From Muricea muricata (lineage: Eukaryota; Cnidaria; Anthozoa; Malacalcyonacea; Plexauridae), in the NCBI GenBank assembly GCA_963855995.1, contig OY979716.1, positions 92,077,369 to 92,141,368 of the forward strand: a stretch of 64,000 bases of DNA, written 5' to 3'. A model generated the notes under the pieces. The model made no database searches and had not been told where the DNA came from. It was given only the letters and a program-made list of their open reading frames with translations. This document shows positions 12,396-23,006 of the stretch, piece by piece. The first letter of the stretch is position 1, and the number at the start of each line of letters is the position of its first letter. Both the position numbers and the translations under genes were made by a program.

Positions 12396-12856
12396 ATCTC
12401 AGCATCGTGAAAACACTGTTCGTGTATTGGACATCTATGGATATCGTGCATCGTGGATTGGACATCTATGGATATGTGTGGATATGAATGATCATAAAAT
12501 TTGTTCCCATGGTGCTTTGCCGACGAAATTCACAAAAAACAAAGCTGACAGAAGGTGCGACAAACAGATATTTTGTGTATTTTTGTTATTTTGCGAAAGG
12601 TTGGACTGTAATCTTTGTATCTGAAAAGCCGGTGTGATATTGCTTTCAACAGGTAGGCCTGTAAACGATTTATTCTATTCTAGAAAATTGTATCTTTGTG
12701 ACTTTGATACAGTAACACTACAGCGCCATTGCTAAAGCTCGTGACATCATTTGACAGCATATTGTGTTTTTATATATATTTGATATGATAATGTTTGCTA
12801 ACGTTACTTTGAATTTCAAATTAATTGTAATGAATGACCTAACAGTGAGTTCTGCT

Positions 12857-13027
12857 AACTTTACTTTGGAAGCCAGCTTTACTTTGGAAGCCAACTTTAC
12901 TTTGGAAGCCAACTTTACTTTGGAAGCCAACTTTACTTTGGAAGCAAACTTTACTTCGGAAGCCAACTTTTTTACTTTGGAAGCCAACTTTTTTACTTTG
13001 GAAGCCAACTTTTTTAATTTGGAAGCC
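12857..13027 (+). repeat. Minisatellite, 6 x 18 bp then 3 x 21 bp
   Basis: Six units of AACTTTACTTTGGAAGCC type (12857-12964) are followed by three units lengthened by TTT (12965-13027). Looser copies of the core (ACTTTGAAT) continue to about 13230. Every unit is a multiple of three, so the array is open in both directions: plus-strand reading gives ANFTLE repeats, minus-strand reading gives KVKLAS repeats. It lies directly upstream of the Helentron ORF. A coding role is not established. Confidence 0.85.
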
Positions 13028-13358
13028 AACTTTACTTTGAATGACACTTTGACTTTGATTAATGTTTTATTCTCTTTGACGTTAACTTTGAATGTTATTT
13101 CATTTTCAACTTTGAATATTTCCTTATTAACTCTGAATGCAGTCATATCTATGAATGTTATCATGTTAACTTTGAAGCATGTTATCGATGCAAATTTAAA
13201 TTTGAACATAACCTTAGCTAATTTGAAAGCTTGTTCAATGTATTTTCAGACAGCAAAGCCATCTTTGTTTTTGATATCACACTGGTTTTTTTTTGCTGCA
13301 ACATATTTTTATTTGAATGCCATAGTAAAACTAGGTTTCAGCAGTAAAAGCTGCAACT

Positions 13359-16300
13359 ATGCCATGTCTTTTGATTTTTTTCATTCGTACTTGCAGGGAT
13401 GGCACAAAAATAAAATATTTCAATCAAAATCAGAGTAAAGCTTACAACTGCTATAAGAATTTGAATCACAGGTTGAATTATTGTAAACTTAGTCTTAGTG
13501 GAGACATTGAAATTAATCCAGGCCCAACCTTTACTAATTATGGTAGAACTATTTGTGCTCCCTACAGTCAAGGTGATGTGAATGTTTTTGGTGAAAATGC
13601 TGGTCGACAATGTGTAGCAATGAGTTTATGTTCCTTGATACATGTGTACTGCCATGGTTCAATACTGGGTTCAGGGGCTTTAGTTAACATTATGAACATG
13701 GGTAATGAATTATATTCAATGCTTTCAAGGTTATCAAGGCAACAATATCTACTACTTTCAGAAATACCAACAATGGTTTCAGTTGATAATAATGACTATT
13801 CACTTGAGTTAAGTGAGAGTTACACTGATGATCTCCATTTACATCATGATATAAATGAAAATATTGCTTATGTGATGCCTTTTGATGTAGCTTTAGAGGA
13901 GTTACAAAATGAACATTTTAACATGTTTCTATTAACTATTGAGTATAATACTGTGTCGATCTTCTTCGACAACAATGGTTTGTTAAAGCTTTTCGATTCA
14001 CATTCAAGAGATTTGTGTGGTATGCCAACTCCTCATGGGTCATGTGTGTTGTTGGAGTTCGAGTCTATCATCAAGCTAACAGAATATCTGAGGTTTTTGT
14101 TCAGACCTGGTGTTGTATTTGAGCTTAAGGGTGTGAAAATTGTAAATTTTGCAAATAACGAGCAGTTGCAAGATAAAAATGAAACAGTTGCATGCATAAA
14201 TAGAACAACCTATAACAATCATGATAATGTTCTTGGAAATGAAAAGGTTCGTTATACAGAAGAATGTTCAATTTACATTTATTCGCTTTGTTTTGCCACA
14301 ATTATGAATTGCAGTTATTGGAGTAAGCAAACACAAATAGCAATTATTGAGAATGCATTGGAAAGATATTTTGGGTCGCTCATTGATGAGAATCAAATTA
14401 GTCCTTTTCCAAAATCAGTAATAATATGTGATGAAACAATTAAAATAGATTATAGCTCCAAATATGAAGGAAAACTCTATCCAACATGTTTCAAAAGTGA
14501 ACCAGCTCTAGAAACTTTAATCGTAGCCAATTCTGTGGGAAACACAGGGTTTTTGATCTGGCTTTCAAGCTATTGTTTTGCATGTGTCATTGATTCCGGA
14601 GTGTATGGTAAAAGAAAGAAAACAAAATATTTTATACTTGTGTGTGATGAAAATTGTGAGCTTGTATTACATACAGATACAGGTGATCCCCATTGCATCA
14701 TTGCTTCATACTGTGATTTACTTAATTTATTTGATACGGAAATACAAGATGTTGCTTATACTGTTCAATTTTTGTCAATTTCAAGCACACTAACGAAATC
14801 AAACAAACAAAAGGTTTTACGAAAGCACAAGTCTAAAAAAAATAATCAAAGTATTTCTGCAAAGAGAAGTCTAAAATACAAGGAAATGCACTTTATTAAG
14901 AAACAAGAACTAAGGCAAAAAAATGCTTTAAAGTACAAACAAATGGATTGCGTTAGAAAAAATCTACTTAGTGAACAAAATGCTCGAAAGTATAAGGAAA
15001 TGGACCCAGTAAAAAAGCAAGCTCTTATTTCAAAGCTAAGTAATAGAATGTCTTGTCATTACCATGCATTGAGTCCTTCTGATAAGAAGACCCTTCTTGA
15101 TAAACAAGCCATTTGTTACAAAGAAATGGATGTAGACAAAAAAGAAGCATGTCTTGTGAGAAAAAGGTCTAATGAAAAACGTAAATACCAGAGTTTAGAT
15201 TCATCTGAAAAAGTAAAGAAACTTGAGTCATTGAAAAAAATGAAGTCCAACAAGCAAGATCTGGAATATTTTTTATCAAATTTCCGTGACAAAATAAAAG
15301 AGGGACCATGTTACATATGCTCTGTTTGCAACCGACTTCTGTATAAAAAATCTGTTAAATTGTTTGATAAGAGTACTTGTAGTTTGTCTTTGCCAAAGAA
15401 TGTGTTTACAAATATAACATCGTTTGACAACAAGGAATATATTTGTTCAACTTGTCATTCCAAAGTATCAAAAGGGAAAATTCCCTGTCAATCTGTTTAC
15501 AACAACATGGCTGTTGATGAAGTACCTGTAGAACTCATGCTTCTTGAAAAACTGGAGCAAATTCTCATTGCGCAAAGGATTGTTTTTGAAAAGATAGTTG
15601 TGATGCCTAAAGGGCAGCAAAAAAAAGTATCTGGAGCCATATGTAATGTGCCTGTCAATTGTGATGAAACATGTAAAGTGTTGCCAAGGCCACCTGAAAG
15701 ATCGGGTATTATTATGTTAAAACTTAAACGAAAACTTAAGTTTAGGGGTCATGTTTATTTTCAAGCTGTTCGTCCACAATTGATTGAAAATGCTTTAAAC
15801 TGGTTAAAGCAAAAAAATCCATTGTATTATAATGTAACAACTAACATGAATAATATTGATATCGATCTCCAGAATGTAAAGCAAACTGATATACCTGATA
15901 ATCCATTTACAACATCAGCAGAACCATGTTCAGGATCAGCAGAATGTTGCTCTTCTAGCACTGTCTCAACAACTGAAAATGATCTTGAGGAAAATGATGA
16001 TCCGTTAAACGAACATAGACAGGCAACTCATGAAACATGTTTGCAGTCAGTGCTTCCCAACTACCCAGTGACTATACAATGTTCAGAAAGAAATTCATTA
16101 GGAAATGAAATATATAATATTGCTCCTGGAGAAAGCAGACATCCTGTCTCCATTATGACTGACAAGAAATGTGAAGAACTTGCATTTCCAGTGTTGTTTC
16201 CAAAAGGACGTTTTGGATATATGGCAGAGAGAAAAATTAAATTATCTCCTGTTAAGTATTTTAATGCTAGACTTCTTCACTATAGTGGAAGATTTGCTAC

Positions 16301-19300
16301 AAATTCCGAATATCTTTTTTTTGTACAGTTTGTAATTGAACAGAAAAAGGTTGCCGATAGCATTAACATAGCCCTAAAAAAAATTCAAGGTCAGCCTCTT
16401 ACTGCATCACAAATAAAGTCAGATGTGAATAAATTAAAAAATTTAGTTTGTCAAGATCAAGCTTATCTATTCTTAAGACAAATACCTGGAACACCCCCAT
16501 TCTGGCAAAAGTTTATGTATGAAGTTATAGCAATGGTGAAACAACTTGGTATACCAACGTGGTTTATGACACTTTCTTGTGCTGACCTAAGGTGGCCTGA
16601 GTTATTTCAAATAGTAGCAAGAACGCAAGGTAAAAACCAGTCTGAAGAAGAGGTGAAAGCGCTCTCTTATGTTGAAAGGTGTCAGATGTTAAATGCAAAT
16701 CCTGTTGTTGTTGCAAAGCATTTTCAACGCAGAGTTGAAACATTTTTCAGCGAGGTTCTTCTGAGCAATAGTAATCCAATTGGGAAAATTTCTTATTATG
16801 CTCTTCGTATTGAGTTTCAAATGCGAGGCTCCCCCCATTTACATGCATTAATATGGACGTCTGACTGTCCTAAACTTACAGCAGAAACGAAAGATGATTA
16901 CGTGGAGTATATTGATAAACATGTACAAGCTTTCCTTCCTAGTCAAACTGATGATCCAGAGCTGCACGAGTTGGTCAAAACATATCAGAAACATAATCAT
17001 TCCAAAACCTGCAGAAAGTACAAAAATATAAATTGTCGTTTTAATTTTGGTCAGTTCTTCAGCAAACAAACTATTGTTGCTGAACCGCTGGATAATAATA
17101 TGAATGAGGAAGTGAGGAACCGAGTGTTAGTCAGACGCAAGGAAGTGCTCTCTTTAGTTAAACAAAAAATAGACGAAGTCTTGAATCCTTCAAAGGATAA
17201 TTATGACAATACTTTGACTGACACAGAAGTTTTGAAATCTGTTGGAATAAGCGAAGATGAATATTATAGAGCTTTGTCGATTTCTCCAGATTCTGATTTT
17301 GACATTTGTCTCAAAAGACCAGTAGACAGTTGCTTTATTAACAATTACTTTGTTGCTGGGTTAAAAGGATTTGCCGCAAATGTAGACTTGCAACCAGTGT
17401 TCAATCACTACAAATGTATAACGTATGTTTGCTCTTATTTTACCAAGGATGAAACAGAATGTTCCCAGGCAATAGTTAATGCAGCAAGAGAAGCCAAATC
17501 ATCTAACATGAATGTAAGAGACGGGTTAAAAAAAATTGGTGCTGCTTTTCTCTCTACCAGAGAAGTTAGTTCTCAAGAATGTGTTTATAGATGTATGCCT
17601 GAACTATGGTTGCGCAAAATATTTCCTAAGGCAGTTTTTGTAAGCACTGATCTGCCTGACAAAAGAGTGCGTGTGACCAAAACTCAAAATGAGCTGGACG
17701 ATCTTGACGATGATAGTACTGATATTTATAAATCTAATATAATTGAACGGTATAGTTTAAGACCAATATCCATTCCTCGTGTTAATAATTTATGTTTAGC
17801 AGAGTTTGCTGCCTTCTATTATAAAGATTATAAAGCACATGAAGAAATGAAAGATTCACAACCCAATATTTTAAATGATGAATTGCTTGAGTCACACAAT
17901 TCATCAGGAAATCAAGAGGTATCTCTTCCTTCTAAAATAAAGTTAATGAATAAAAATGAATATATGAAGTGCAGAAGAGTCAAAGCTGTGATAAGGTATC
18001 ACACACCTAACAAAGCGAAAGAGCCTGAGTTGTATTTCCATCATTTATTAATGTTGTATTTGCCATGGAGAAATGAAAATGAACTTCTTGGTCCTAATCA
18101 AACGTATGCATCTAAATTCTATGAAGCTAGTATCCAGGAGATGATTGAACGGAACAGAGCAATGTTCGAGCCTGACGCTGATGCAATAACTGATGCTCTA
18201 CAAGCGATGAGAAATAATGAAGGGAATCCAGTGCATTCACTTGATGTTTTAAATGATCAGGAAAATTGTGACATCCGAGATGAAGTATCAAATGTGACAG
18301 ATCCTAATGAGTCATTTAATCAACAACAACCGTCTGATCTTGATCCTTCACAATCGAGTAATCAGGCATCTGGAATACTTACCTACCATAATCAACCATC
18401 TGAAATATCTGATGATGAATTAAGAGAGTCTGTCAGATCTTTAAACGCAGAGCAACGATACGCATATGATACTGTTCTCTCATGGTGCAGAAAACTAATT
18501 AAAAACATGAATAGCTTAAAACCAGTGGACGTGAAACCAATTTATCTATTTCTAACAGGTGGAGGTGGTGCAGGAAAGAGTCATTTGATAAAAACTATGT
18601 ACCACACAGCATTTAAAACATTTAGACATCCCCCATTCAATCCTGAACTACCAGCTGTTTTATTATTGGCACCAACAGGTGTTGCTGCAATAAATATTAA
18701 TGGTACTACGATAAACACAGGCCTTGGTATTCCCAAAGAAACAGGTGCTTATCTTCCCGCAATATGTGACCAAAGAAAAACACAATACAGGCTTGCGTTA
18801 AAAGAACTAAAACTGATAATTGTTGACGAAGTTTCTATGGTTGGCAATGTAACTTTGCTACATATCCACCAACGATTATCTGACATTTTTGGTTCTACTG
18901 ATTTATTCTCAGGTATTAGTATTATTGCTGTAGGCGACCTATACCAGCTTCCCCCGATAAAGAAAAGGGCAATTTTTGAAAATTTTAAGATTGAAAGCCA
19001 CAACCTTTGGCACCCATGGAGTGTTTTTCGAATGATTGAACTGACAGAGATTATGAGACAAAAAAATGATAAAACATTTACTGAGCTGTTAAATAGAGTA
19101 CGTACTGCTTCGCATACAGAAAATGACATTGAAGTTATTAATTCTAAATGTGTCACACCATCTAATCCTAATTACCCATCAAATGCCCTTCACATTTGGG
19201 CTGAAAATACTCCAGTTGATGAACATAACCGTAGAAGACTTGATTTAATTGAAGCACCATTAGTTATTCTCAAAGCAAACGATCAGTATCCAAAAAATGT

Positions 19301-20597
19301 TAACAAGCAAGATATTGAGAGAGTGTTAGCGCGAGGGCGTTCAGAAACCTGTGGACTGGATTATGAGATACATGTTAAGGAAGGTGCCCGAATTATGCTC
19401 ACAACAAACATCAACATTCAAGATCGTCTCATTAATGGGCAAATGGGAACGATAGTAAAAATTGGTGTAAATGTTAAAAATGATCCGTCTGTGTTATATA
19501 TTAAATTTGATGACGTAAAAGCTGGGGAGATAACAATTAACACTAGTGCTAATTGTTTTGCTAAAAAAAATCACCTCGTTCCAATCGAACCTGTTCTTGG
19601 CAAAATCAAGATTAAACCTAGTAAACCGTCTTCGCCCGAAGTTCAGAGAATTCAATTCCCAGTAACACTTTCATGGGCATGTACTGTACACAAAGTTCAG
19701 GGCCTTACTCTACAAAATGTTGTTGTCAGCCTAGACTTAAGAAAGCAGCGGTCATTCAACTATGGACAAGTTTATGTTGCCTTAAGTCGTGCAACATCTT
19801 TGAGTGGTTTACATATACTTGGAAAACTAGAACCACAACATATAAAAGCAAATCCTAAAGTGAAAGAAGAGTATGAACGACTTCGAAACTACAACATCAG
19901 TTTGAGACCGTCATCAGAGATAGAACGTCCTGACAACACAGTTTTGACTTTATCACTTCTGAATGTTAGATCACTAAGAAAGCATTGTAAAGATGTTAAA
20001 GTTCACCCTGTGTTGTTTAATTCCGATGTATTGGCACTTACTGAGACACAATTATTTGCCGGTGAATCGTGTGATGAAATATCAGAAAATTTAAGACCAT
20101 TTCAAATATATCATCAAGATCATGCTACAGACAAGTTCTCAAGTATGGCAGTGTGCATTAAAAGTACATTAACAATGGTTAACCAAGAATATATCCCTTC
20201 TCTTAATGCACTAAAGTTTGTTCTTCTCCAAAATAGTACACAACTATCTCGTTGTTTTCTTTTACTGTATAGAAAGAACAATTCTAATGTCCCACAATAC
20301 CTCGAAGCAATGGCCTATACCCTTCACAGTTTCGAAATTGACGCGGTGTTGGGTGACTTCAATATGAATTATTTAAGTGAAACTCAGTGTCAATCGCTAA
20401 TGTCTTTGATGGATTCTTTGGGCTATATTCAAATTGTCACTGAGCCTACTTTTGTTTCCTCAGGCAGCTTACTTGACCATGTCTACGTCAAACAACTTAC
20501 TATAGAAGTACTCAAAAATTATGTAGCAGCTGTTTATTTCTCCGACCATGATGCTATTGTTACTAAACTAAAGTTTTTCACAAGTAATTCAGACTAG
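13359..20597 (+). CDS. Helentron Rep/helicase/endonuclease polyprotein, intact
   Basis: 2412 codons without a stop. In order: a 2A-like motif at 48-56. A protease-like domain at about 70-260 with QC at 84-85 and FDSH at 212-215 (Cys plus Asp-x-His, as in the herpesvirus-tegument USP fold). A second, weaker copy at about 300-477. A basic region at about 495-645 with six to seven KYKEMD repeats. Cys pairs at about 650-700 (YICSVC, YICSTC). The Helitron-like N domain and HUH Rep at about 1050-1400 with HLH (1160-1162) and YVCSY (Tyr 1356 and 1360). A PIF1 helicase at about 1710-2170 with Walker A GGGGAGKS (Lys 1740), VDEVS (1822-1826) and ALSRATS near 2144. An EEP endonuclease at about 2195-2405 with GDFN (2332-2335) and SDHD (2395-2398). 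Known role of the family: Rep nicks and joins single-stranded DNA while the helicase unwinds it. All catalytic residues are present. The start codon is uncertain because of a splice acceptor at 13396. Confidence 0.9.
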   Translation: MPCLLIFFIRTCRDGTKIKYFNQNQSKAYNCYKNLNHRLNYCKLSLSGDIEINPGPTFTNYGRTICAPYSQGDVNVFGENAGRQCVAMSLCSLIHVYCHGSILGSGALVNIMNMGNELYSMLSRLSRQQYLLLSEIPTMVSVDNNDYSLELSESYTDDLHLHHDINENIAYVMPFDVALEELQNEHFNMFLLTIEYNTVSIFFDNNGLLKLFDSHSRDLCGMPTPHGSCVLLEFESIIKLTEYLRFLFRPGVVFELKGVKIVNFANNEQLQDKNETVACINRTTYNNHDNVLGNEKVRYTEECSIYIYSLCFATIMNCSYWSKQTQIAIIENALERYFGSLIDENQISPFPKSVIICDETIKIDYSSKYEGKLYPTCFKSEPALETLIVANSVGNTGFLIWLSSYCFACVIDSGVYGKRKKTKYFILVCDENCELVLHTDTGDPHCIIASYCDLLNLFDTEIQDVAYTVQFLSISSTLTKSNKQKVLRKHKSKKNNQSISAKRSLKYKEMHFIKKQELRQKNALKYKQMDCVRKNLLSEQNARKYKEMDPVKKQALISKLSNRMSCHYHALSPSDKKTLLDKQAICYKEMDVDKKEACLVRKRSNEKRKYQSLDSSEKVKKLESLKKMKSNKQDLEYFLSNFRDKIKEGPCYICSVCNRLLYKKSVKLFDKSTCSLSLPKNVFTNITSFDNKEYICSTCHSKVSKGKIPCQSVYNNMAVDEVPVELMLLEKLEQILIAQRIVFEKIVVMPKGQQKKVSGAICNVPVNCDETCKVLPRPPERSGIIMLKLKRKLKFRGHVYFQAVRPQLIENALNWLKQKNPLYYNVTTNMNNIDIDLQNVKQTDIPDNPFTTSAEPCSGSAECCSSSTVSTTENDLEENDDPLNEHRQATHETCLQSVLPNYPVTIQCSERNSLGNEIYNIAPGESRHPVSIMTDKKCEELAFPVLFPKGRFGYMAERKIKLSPVKYFNARLLHYSGRFATNSEYLFFVQFVIEQKKVADSINIALKKIQGQPLTASQIKSDVNKLKNLVCQDQAYLFLRQIPGTPPFWQKFMYEVIAMVKQLGIPTWFMTLSCADLRWPELFQIVARTQGKNQSEEEVKALSYVERCQMLNANPVVVAKHFQRRVETFFSEVLLSNSNPIGKISYYALRIEFQMRGSPHLHALIWTSDCPKLTAETKDDYVEYIDKHVQAFLPSQTDDPELHELVKTYQKHNHSKTCRKYKNINCRFNFGQFFSKQTIVAEPLDNNMNEEVRNRVLVRRKEVLSLVKQKIDEVLNPSKDNYDNTLTDTEVLKSVGISEDEYYRALSISPDSDFDICLKRPVDSCFINNYFVAGLKGFAANVDLQPVFNHYKCITYVCSYFTKDETECSQAIVNAAREAKSSNMNVRDGLKKIGAAFLSTREVSSQECVYRCMPELWLRKIFPKAVFVSTDLPDKRVRVTKTQNELDDLDDDSTDIYKSNIIERYSLRPISIPRVNNLCLAEFAAFYYKDYKAHEEMKDSQPNILNDELLESHNSSGNQEVSLPSKIKLMNKNEYMKCRRVKAVIRYHTPNKAKEPELYFHHLLMLYLPWRNENELLGPNQTYASKFYEASIQEMIERNRAMFEPDADAITDALQAMRNNEGNPVHSLDVLNDQENCDIRDEVSNVTDPNESFNQQQPSDLDPSQSSNQASGILTYHNQPSEISDDELRESVRSLNAEQRYAYDTVLSWCRKLIKNMNSLKPVDVKPIYLFLTGGGGAGKSHLIKTMYHTAFKTFRHPPFNPELPAVLLLAPTGVAAININGTTINTGLGIPKETGAYLPAICDQRKTQYRLALKELKLIIVDEVSMVGNVTLLHIHQRLSDIFGSTDLFSGISIIAVGDLYQLPPIKKRAIFENFKIESHNLWHPWSVFRMIELTEIMRQKNDKTFTELLNRVRTASHTENDIEVINSKCVTPSNPNYPSNALHIWAENTPVDEHNRRRLDLIEAPLVILKANDQYPKNVNKQDIERVLARGRSETCGLDYEIHVKEGARIMLTTNINIQDRLINGQMGTIVKIGVNVKNDPSVLYIKFDDVKAGEITINTSANCFAKKNHLVPIEPVLGKIKIKPSKPSSPEVQRIQFPVTLSWACTVHKVQGLTLQNVVVSLDLRKQRSFNYGQVYVALSRATSLSGLHILGKLEPQHIKANPKVKEEYERLRNYNISLRPSSEIERPDNTVLTLSLLNVRSLRKHCKDVKVHPVLFNSDVLALTETQLFAGESCDEISENLRPFQIYHQDHATDKFSSMAVCIKSTLTMVNQEYIPSLNALKFVLLQNSTQLSRCFLLLYRKNNSNVPQYLEAMAYTLHSFEIDAVLGDFNMNYLSETQCQSLMSLMDSLGYIQIVTEPTFVSSGSLLDHVYVKQLTIEVLKNYVAAVYFSDHDAIVTKLKFFTSNSD
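13369..13396 (+). other. Candidate 3' splice site before the Helentron coding region
   Basis: A pyrimidine-rich tract ends in TTCGTACTTGCAG at 13396, followed by GGATGG. The first codons of the open frame (before about residue 14) read through this tract and look non-protein-like. The true N terminus may therefore come from an upstream exon spliced here. Transcript data would decide. Confidence 0.5.
13500..13526 (+). other. 2A-like ribosome-skipping motif
   Basis: Codes for GDIEINPGP (residues 48-56), an exact match to the D-x-E-x-NPG-P consensus, preceded by LSLS as in many 2A-like sequences of invertebrate non-LTR elements. Skipping would release a peptide of up to 55 residues (length depends on the real start) and leave the protease domain with an N-terminal Pro. 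Confidence 0.8.
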
Positions 20598-22562
20598 TAA
20601 ATGAGTAGTATCATTTCACAGATATTTCACTGTCATTCTGCGTACGTTTGGATGCCCTATTTAGTATTTAGCTATTATCTGTATTATCTAGGATGCCTAT
20701 AAAAAGATTAACTTTCATTCAAGAATGCCGACATCCCTTCCACAGAAACGCGATTCTTGCTTCTTCCGCCCAAACACAGGATCTCCTCGCCTTACAAGAC
20801 CTCGTGGCCATATTAAGGTAGGTTTATAAATAAGATCTTGACGTGCTCAATTCGCATCCTGGTTTTTTTCCTAAATTCAAATTACGTTTATATAGGCAGT
20901 CATGGAAATAATCCAGCCCATAATACAAACACAGCAAGGCGCGTGAGAATAATGTTCTTATGGTAAGAATGCAAATCATGTGTTTTCAAAGTGTTCTATG
21001 TTAAACACAGTCACAAGGCTTCCATAATTTTGAAAAAAGTGGTTGCCTTTGGCTTGGCGCAGGCATCATTGGGTGATTTGGTTATCCGAGGCCATTTCTC
21101 GCTTGCCCAGTTGAGTCTTATAATATAAAAGTAGTCAAAACATAAAAGTGTTGTTGCCCTTCGAGACATTTGTCAAGAGATTTTAGTTTCCCGACATAAA
21201 TTTTTAGTTACCCGAGAACGTCGAGGAAACCTATTTTGGAAGCCTTTATTAAATGTTTCTTGAGCAGGGGCACACACAGTGAAGATACTGCATGGTGCTT
21301 AGCAATTGATATGTAAATAAAATATAAAGAATACCTGTATGACAAATGGAGTTAAAATAGTTTCCTTGCTTTTTTAGATCCAATTTTCACTGAGTAAATT
21401 AATCATTTATACAGTCGGAAAAGCGGACATACGAACAAGTAATGTTGTCTTTAAGGGCATATAAGCTGTGTATGGTGTTAGTAAAAATGTTTGTTCCAGA
21501 TGTTTATCACTTATTAGCTGGTTACTTCCAACACTAAAAGAACGAAAAATGTTGGTCACACTTAAATGGACATTGAAAAGTACGCCGTAGATTTTACAGC
21601 AATAAGCACATAATCATTGAAGAGATGATGCTATAAGTTTTTAAAAAATCATAACTTGTACTGTGTGAACTCGTTGCTTTTAAAAGTGTATAATTATTTT
21701 TTATTCTAACAGTATTTGGTAATATAAATAAAAGTACTGGGAGTTCCTGTAAGTGTGTATTGAAGAAATCATTGCTATATGCCTACAGTATGTTTTCCAT
21801 TTTCAATTTTTCATATATCAGTATTCTTTGTAGACGATACACTCCCGTTTAATAATAATTATCATAATTTGACCCACATGGTTTTGATACAATGTGAACC
21901 TCCTAAATGCAACTGTAATTCCTTGGGCCCATACCACCCTCGTCCACAGGGACATCTTGGTGATGAATGACATGAACAGAAAATATTCACACTCCTGCAT
22001 GCAATAAATCTTTACTCCATCACCAAGATAATCCTGGGGACAAGGTCAAGCTTGTACAACTTCTTAATACAAGGAGTTATACCTGGGGGTGGTCATACAT
22101 ACAGGGGGAACTTACATGAGATCATAAATGTATAAGTCTTAGAATTATATTTGGGGTTGAATGGTTTATGCTACATAGTAACTACATTTTTATTATAAAG
22201 AGAAACAACAATCAGATGCAGTACCAAGAATTATTCCTAAAGCCCAAAAATGCACAACTTGCATGTTTTATAAGGTTAATGAGATGTAAGATTTTTAGTG
22301 CAATAGTATATAGTCTGATGGGTTGAAATGAGGTGAACTTCAGTAATGTGATGAGGGTTTTATAGGAGGCTAATAATCAGACCTTTCATCTGGCATAACC
22401 TAAAATATGCAAATATGAGCTTAACAAAATGAAAAATAAACACATATGTTCAGAGTGTCCAAGAAAATTATAACTAACATGTTTATTACCAACAATAATA
22501 CATATACATTTGATCAACCCTTAAAATATCAAAATACGTATTGCATACATAACACTGTACAA
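20598..22562. other. Noncoding stretch downstream of the Helentron
   Basis: No clear gene. One exon-like open patch at about 20725-20819 ends in AAG before GTAGGT, a fair donor. An imperfect 24-bp inverted repeat, GTCCACAGGGACATCTTGGT (from about 21943) against its partner ending near 22043, encloses about 55 bases. I could not place the Helentron 3' end. Confidence 0.45.
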
Positions 22563-22756
22563 AGGGTGTCCCAAACTATGTGCCCTGTTAAATCTAGAGT
22601 AGATGCTAGTAAAGCTCTAGCATTGTATCTCCTTTGCTACAAATTTCAAATTTTCTAGGCGAAAAGTATATAGAAAATTTGCTCCTGGTTTGATGAGACT
22701 TATAAAAACTTGCACCTTGAGCCTTGGCTAAAATATTCTGTTTATTGGGACACCCT
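22563..22756. mobile_element. MITE with 12-bp TIRs AGGGTGTCCCAA (mariner-like ends)
   Basis: AGGGTGTCCCAA at 22563-22574 faces its exact complement at 22745-22756. The 194-bp interior is noncoding. Ends of the GGGTGTCCCA type are common in Tc1/mariner relatives, but no clean TA duplication is seen, so the class is tentative. A partial copy of the end (AGAGTGTCCAAGA) lies at about 22453. Confidence 0.5.
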
Positions 22757-23006
22757 AAACAATGCTAACATTATTCATAGTATAGTACTATAATCATGTC
22801 ACATAATGTAGCATATATCTGTCAAGCTGAAAGTTCCAGTTTGAATGTTACAGCTGTACTAGCTAGCAAACAACTACTTACATGTATATGTTTTTGAACA
22901 TTTAAATTTCAATTATAACAAAAACAAGTGTAATTATAAACAACTACGAAGTCTTTTCATAATACCAGTACTGTACATACAGTTTAATGCTGGTTTTATT
23001 CTAGTA

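Larger units (their letters stand above)
12764..20600 (+). mobile_element. Helentron (Helitron2-type rolling-circle transposon)
   Basis: Defined by the Rep/helicase/endonuclease ORF at 13359-20597. The PIF1-type helicase followed by an EEP endonuclease in one polypeptide is the hallmark of Helentrons rather than of canonical Helitrons. I could not fix the termini. The 5' limit given is only where the adjoining repeat-bearing region starts, and no clear terminal hairpin was identified after the stop codon. The uninterrupted ORF implies a young copy. Confidence 0.7.

Noticed and set aside
12718..13438. Overlapping long ORFs on both strands as real proteins
   Set aside because: They arise from the triplet-multiple minisatellite; no domain and no independent support. 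Kept as a repeat and a finding only.
20725..20819. Extra coding exon after the Helentron stop
   Set aside because: Only a donor-like end and a short open frame are seen; no acceptor or partner exon could be shown.
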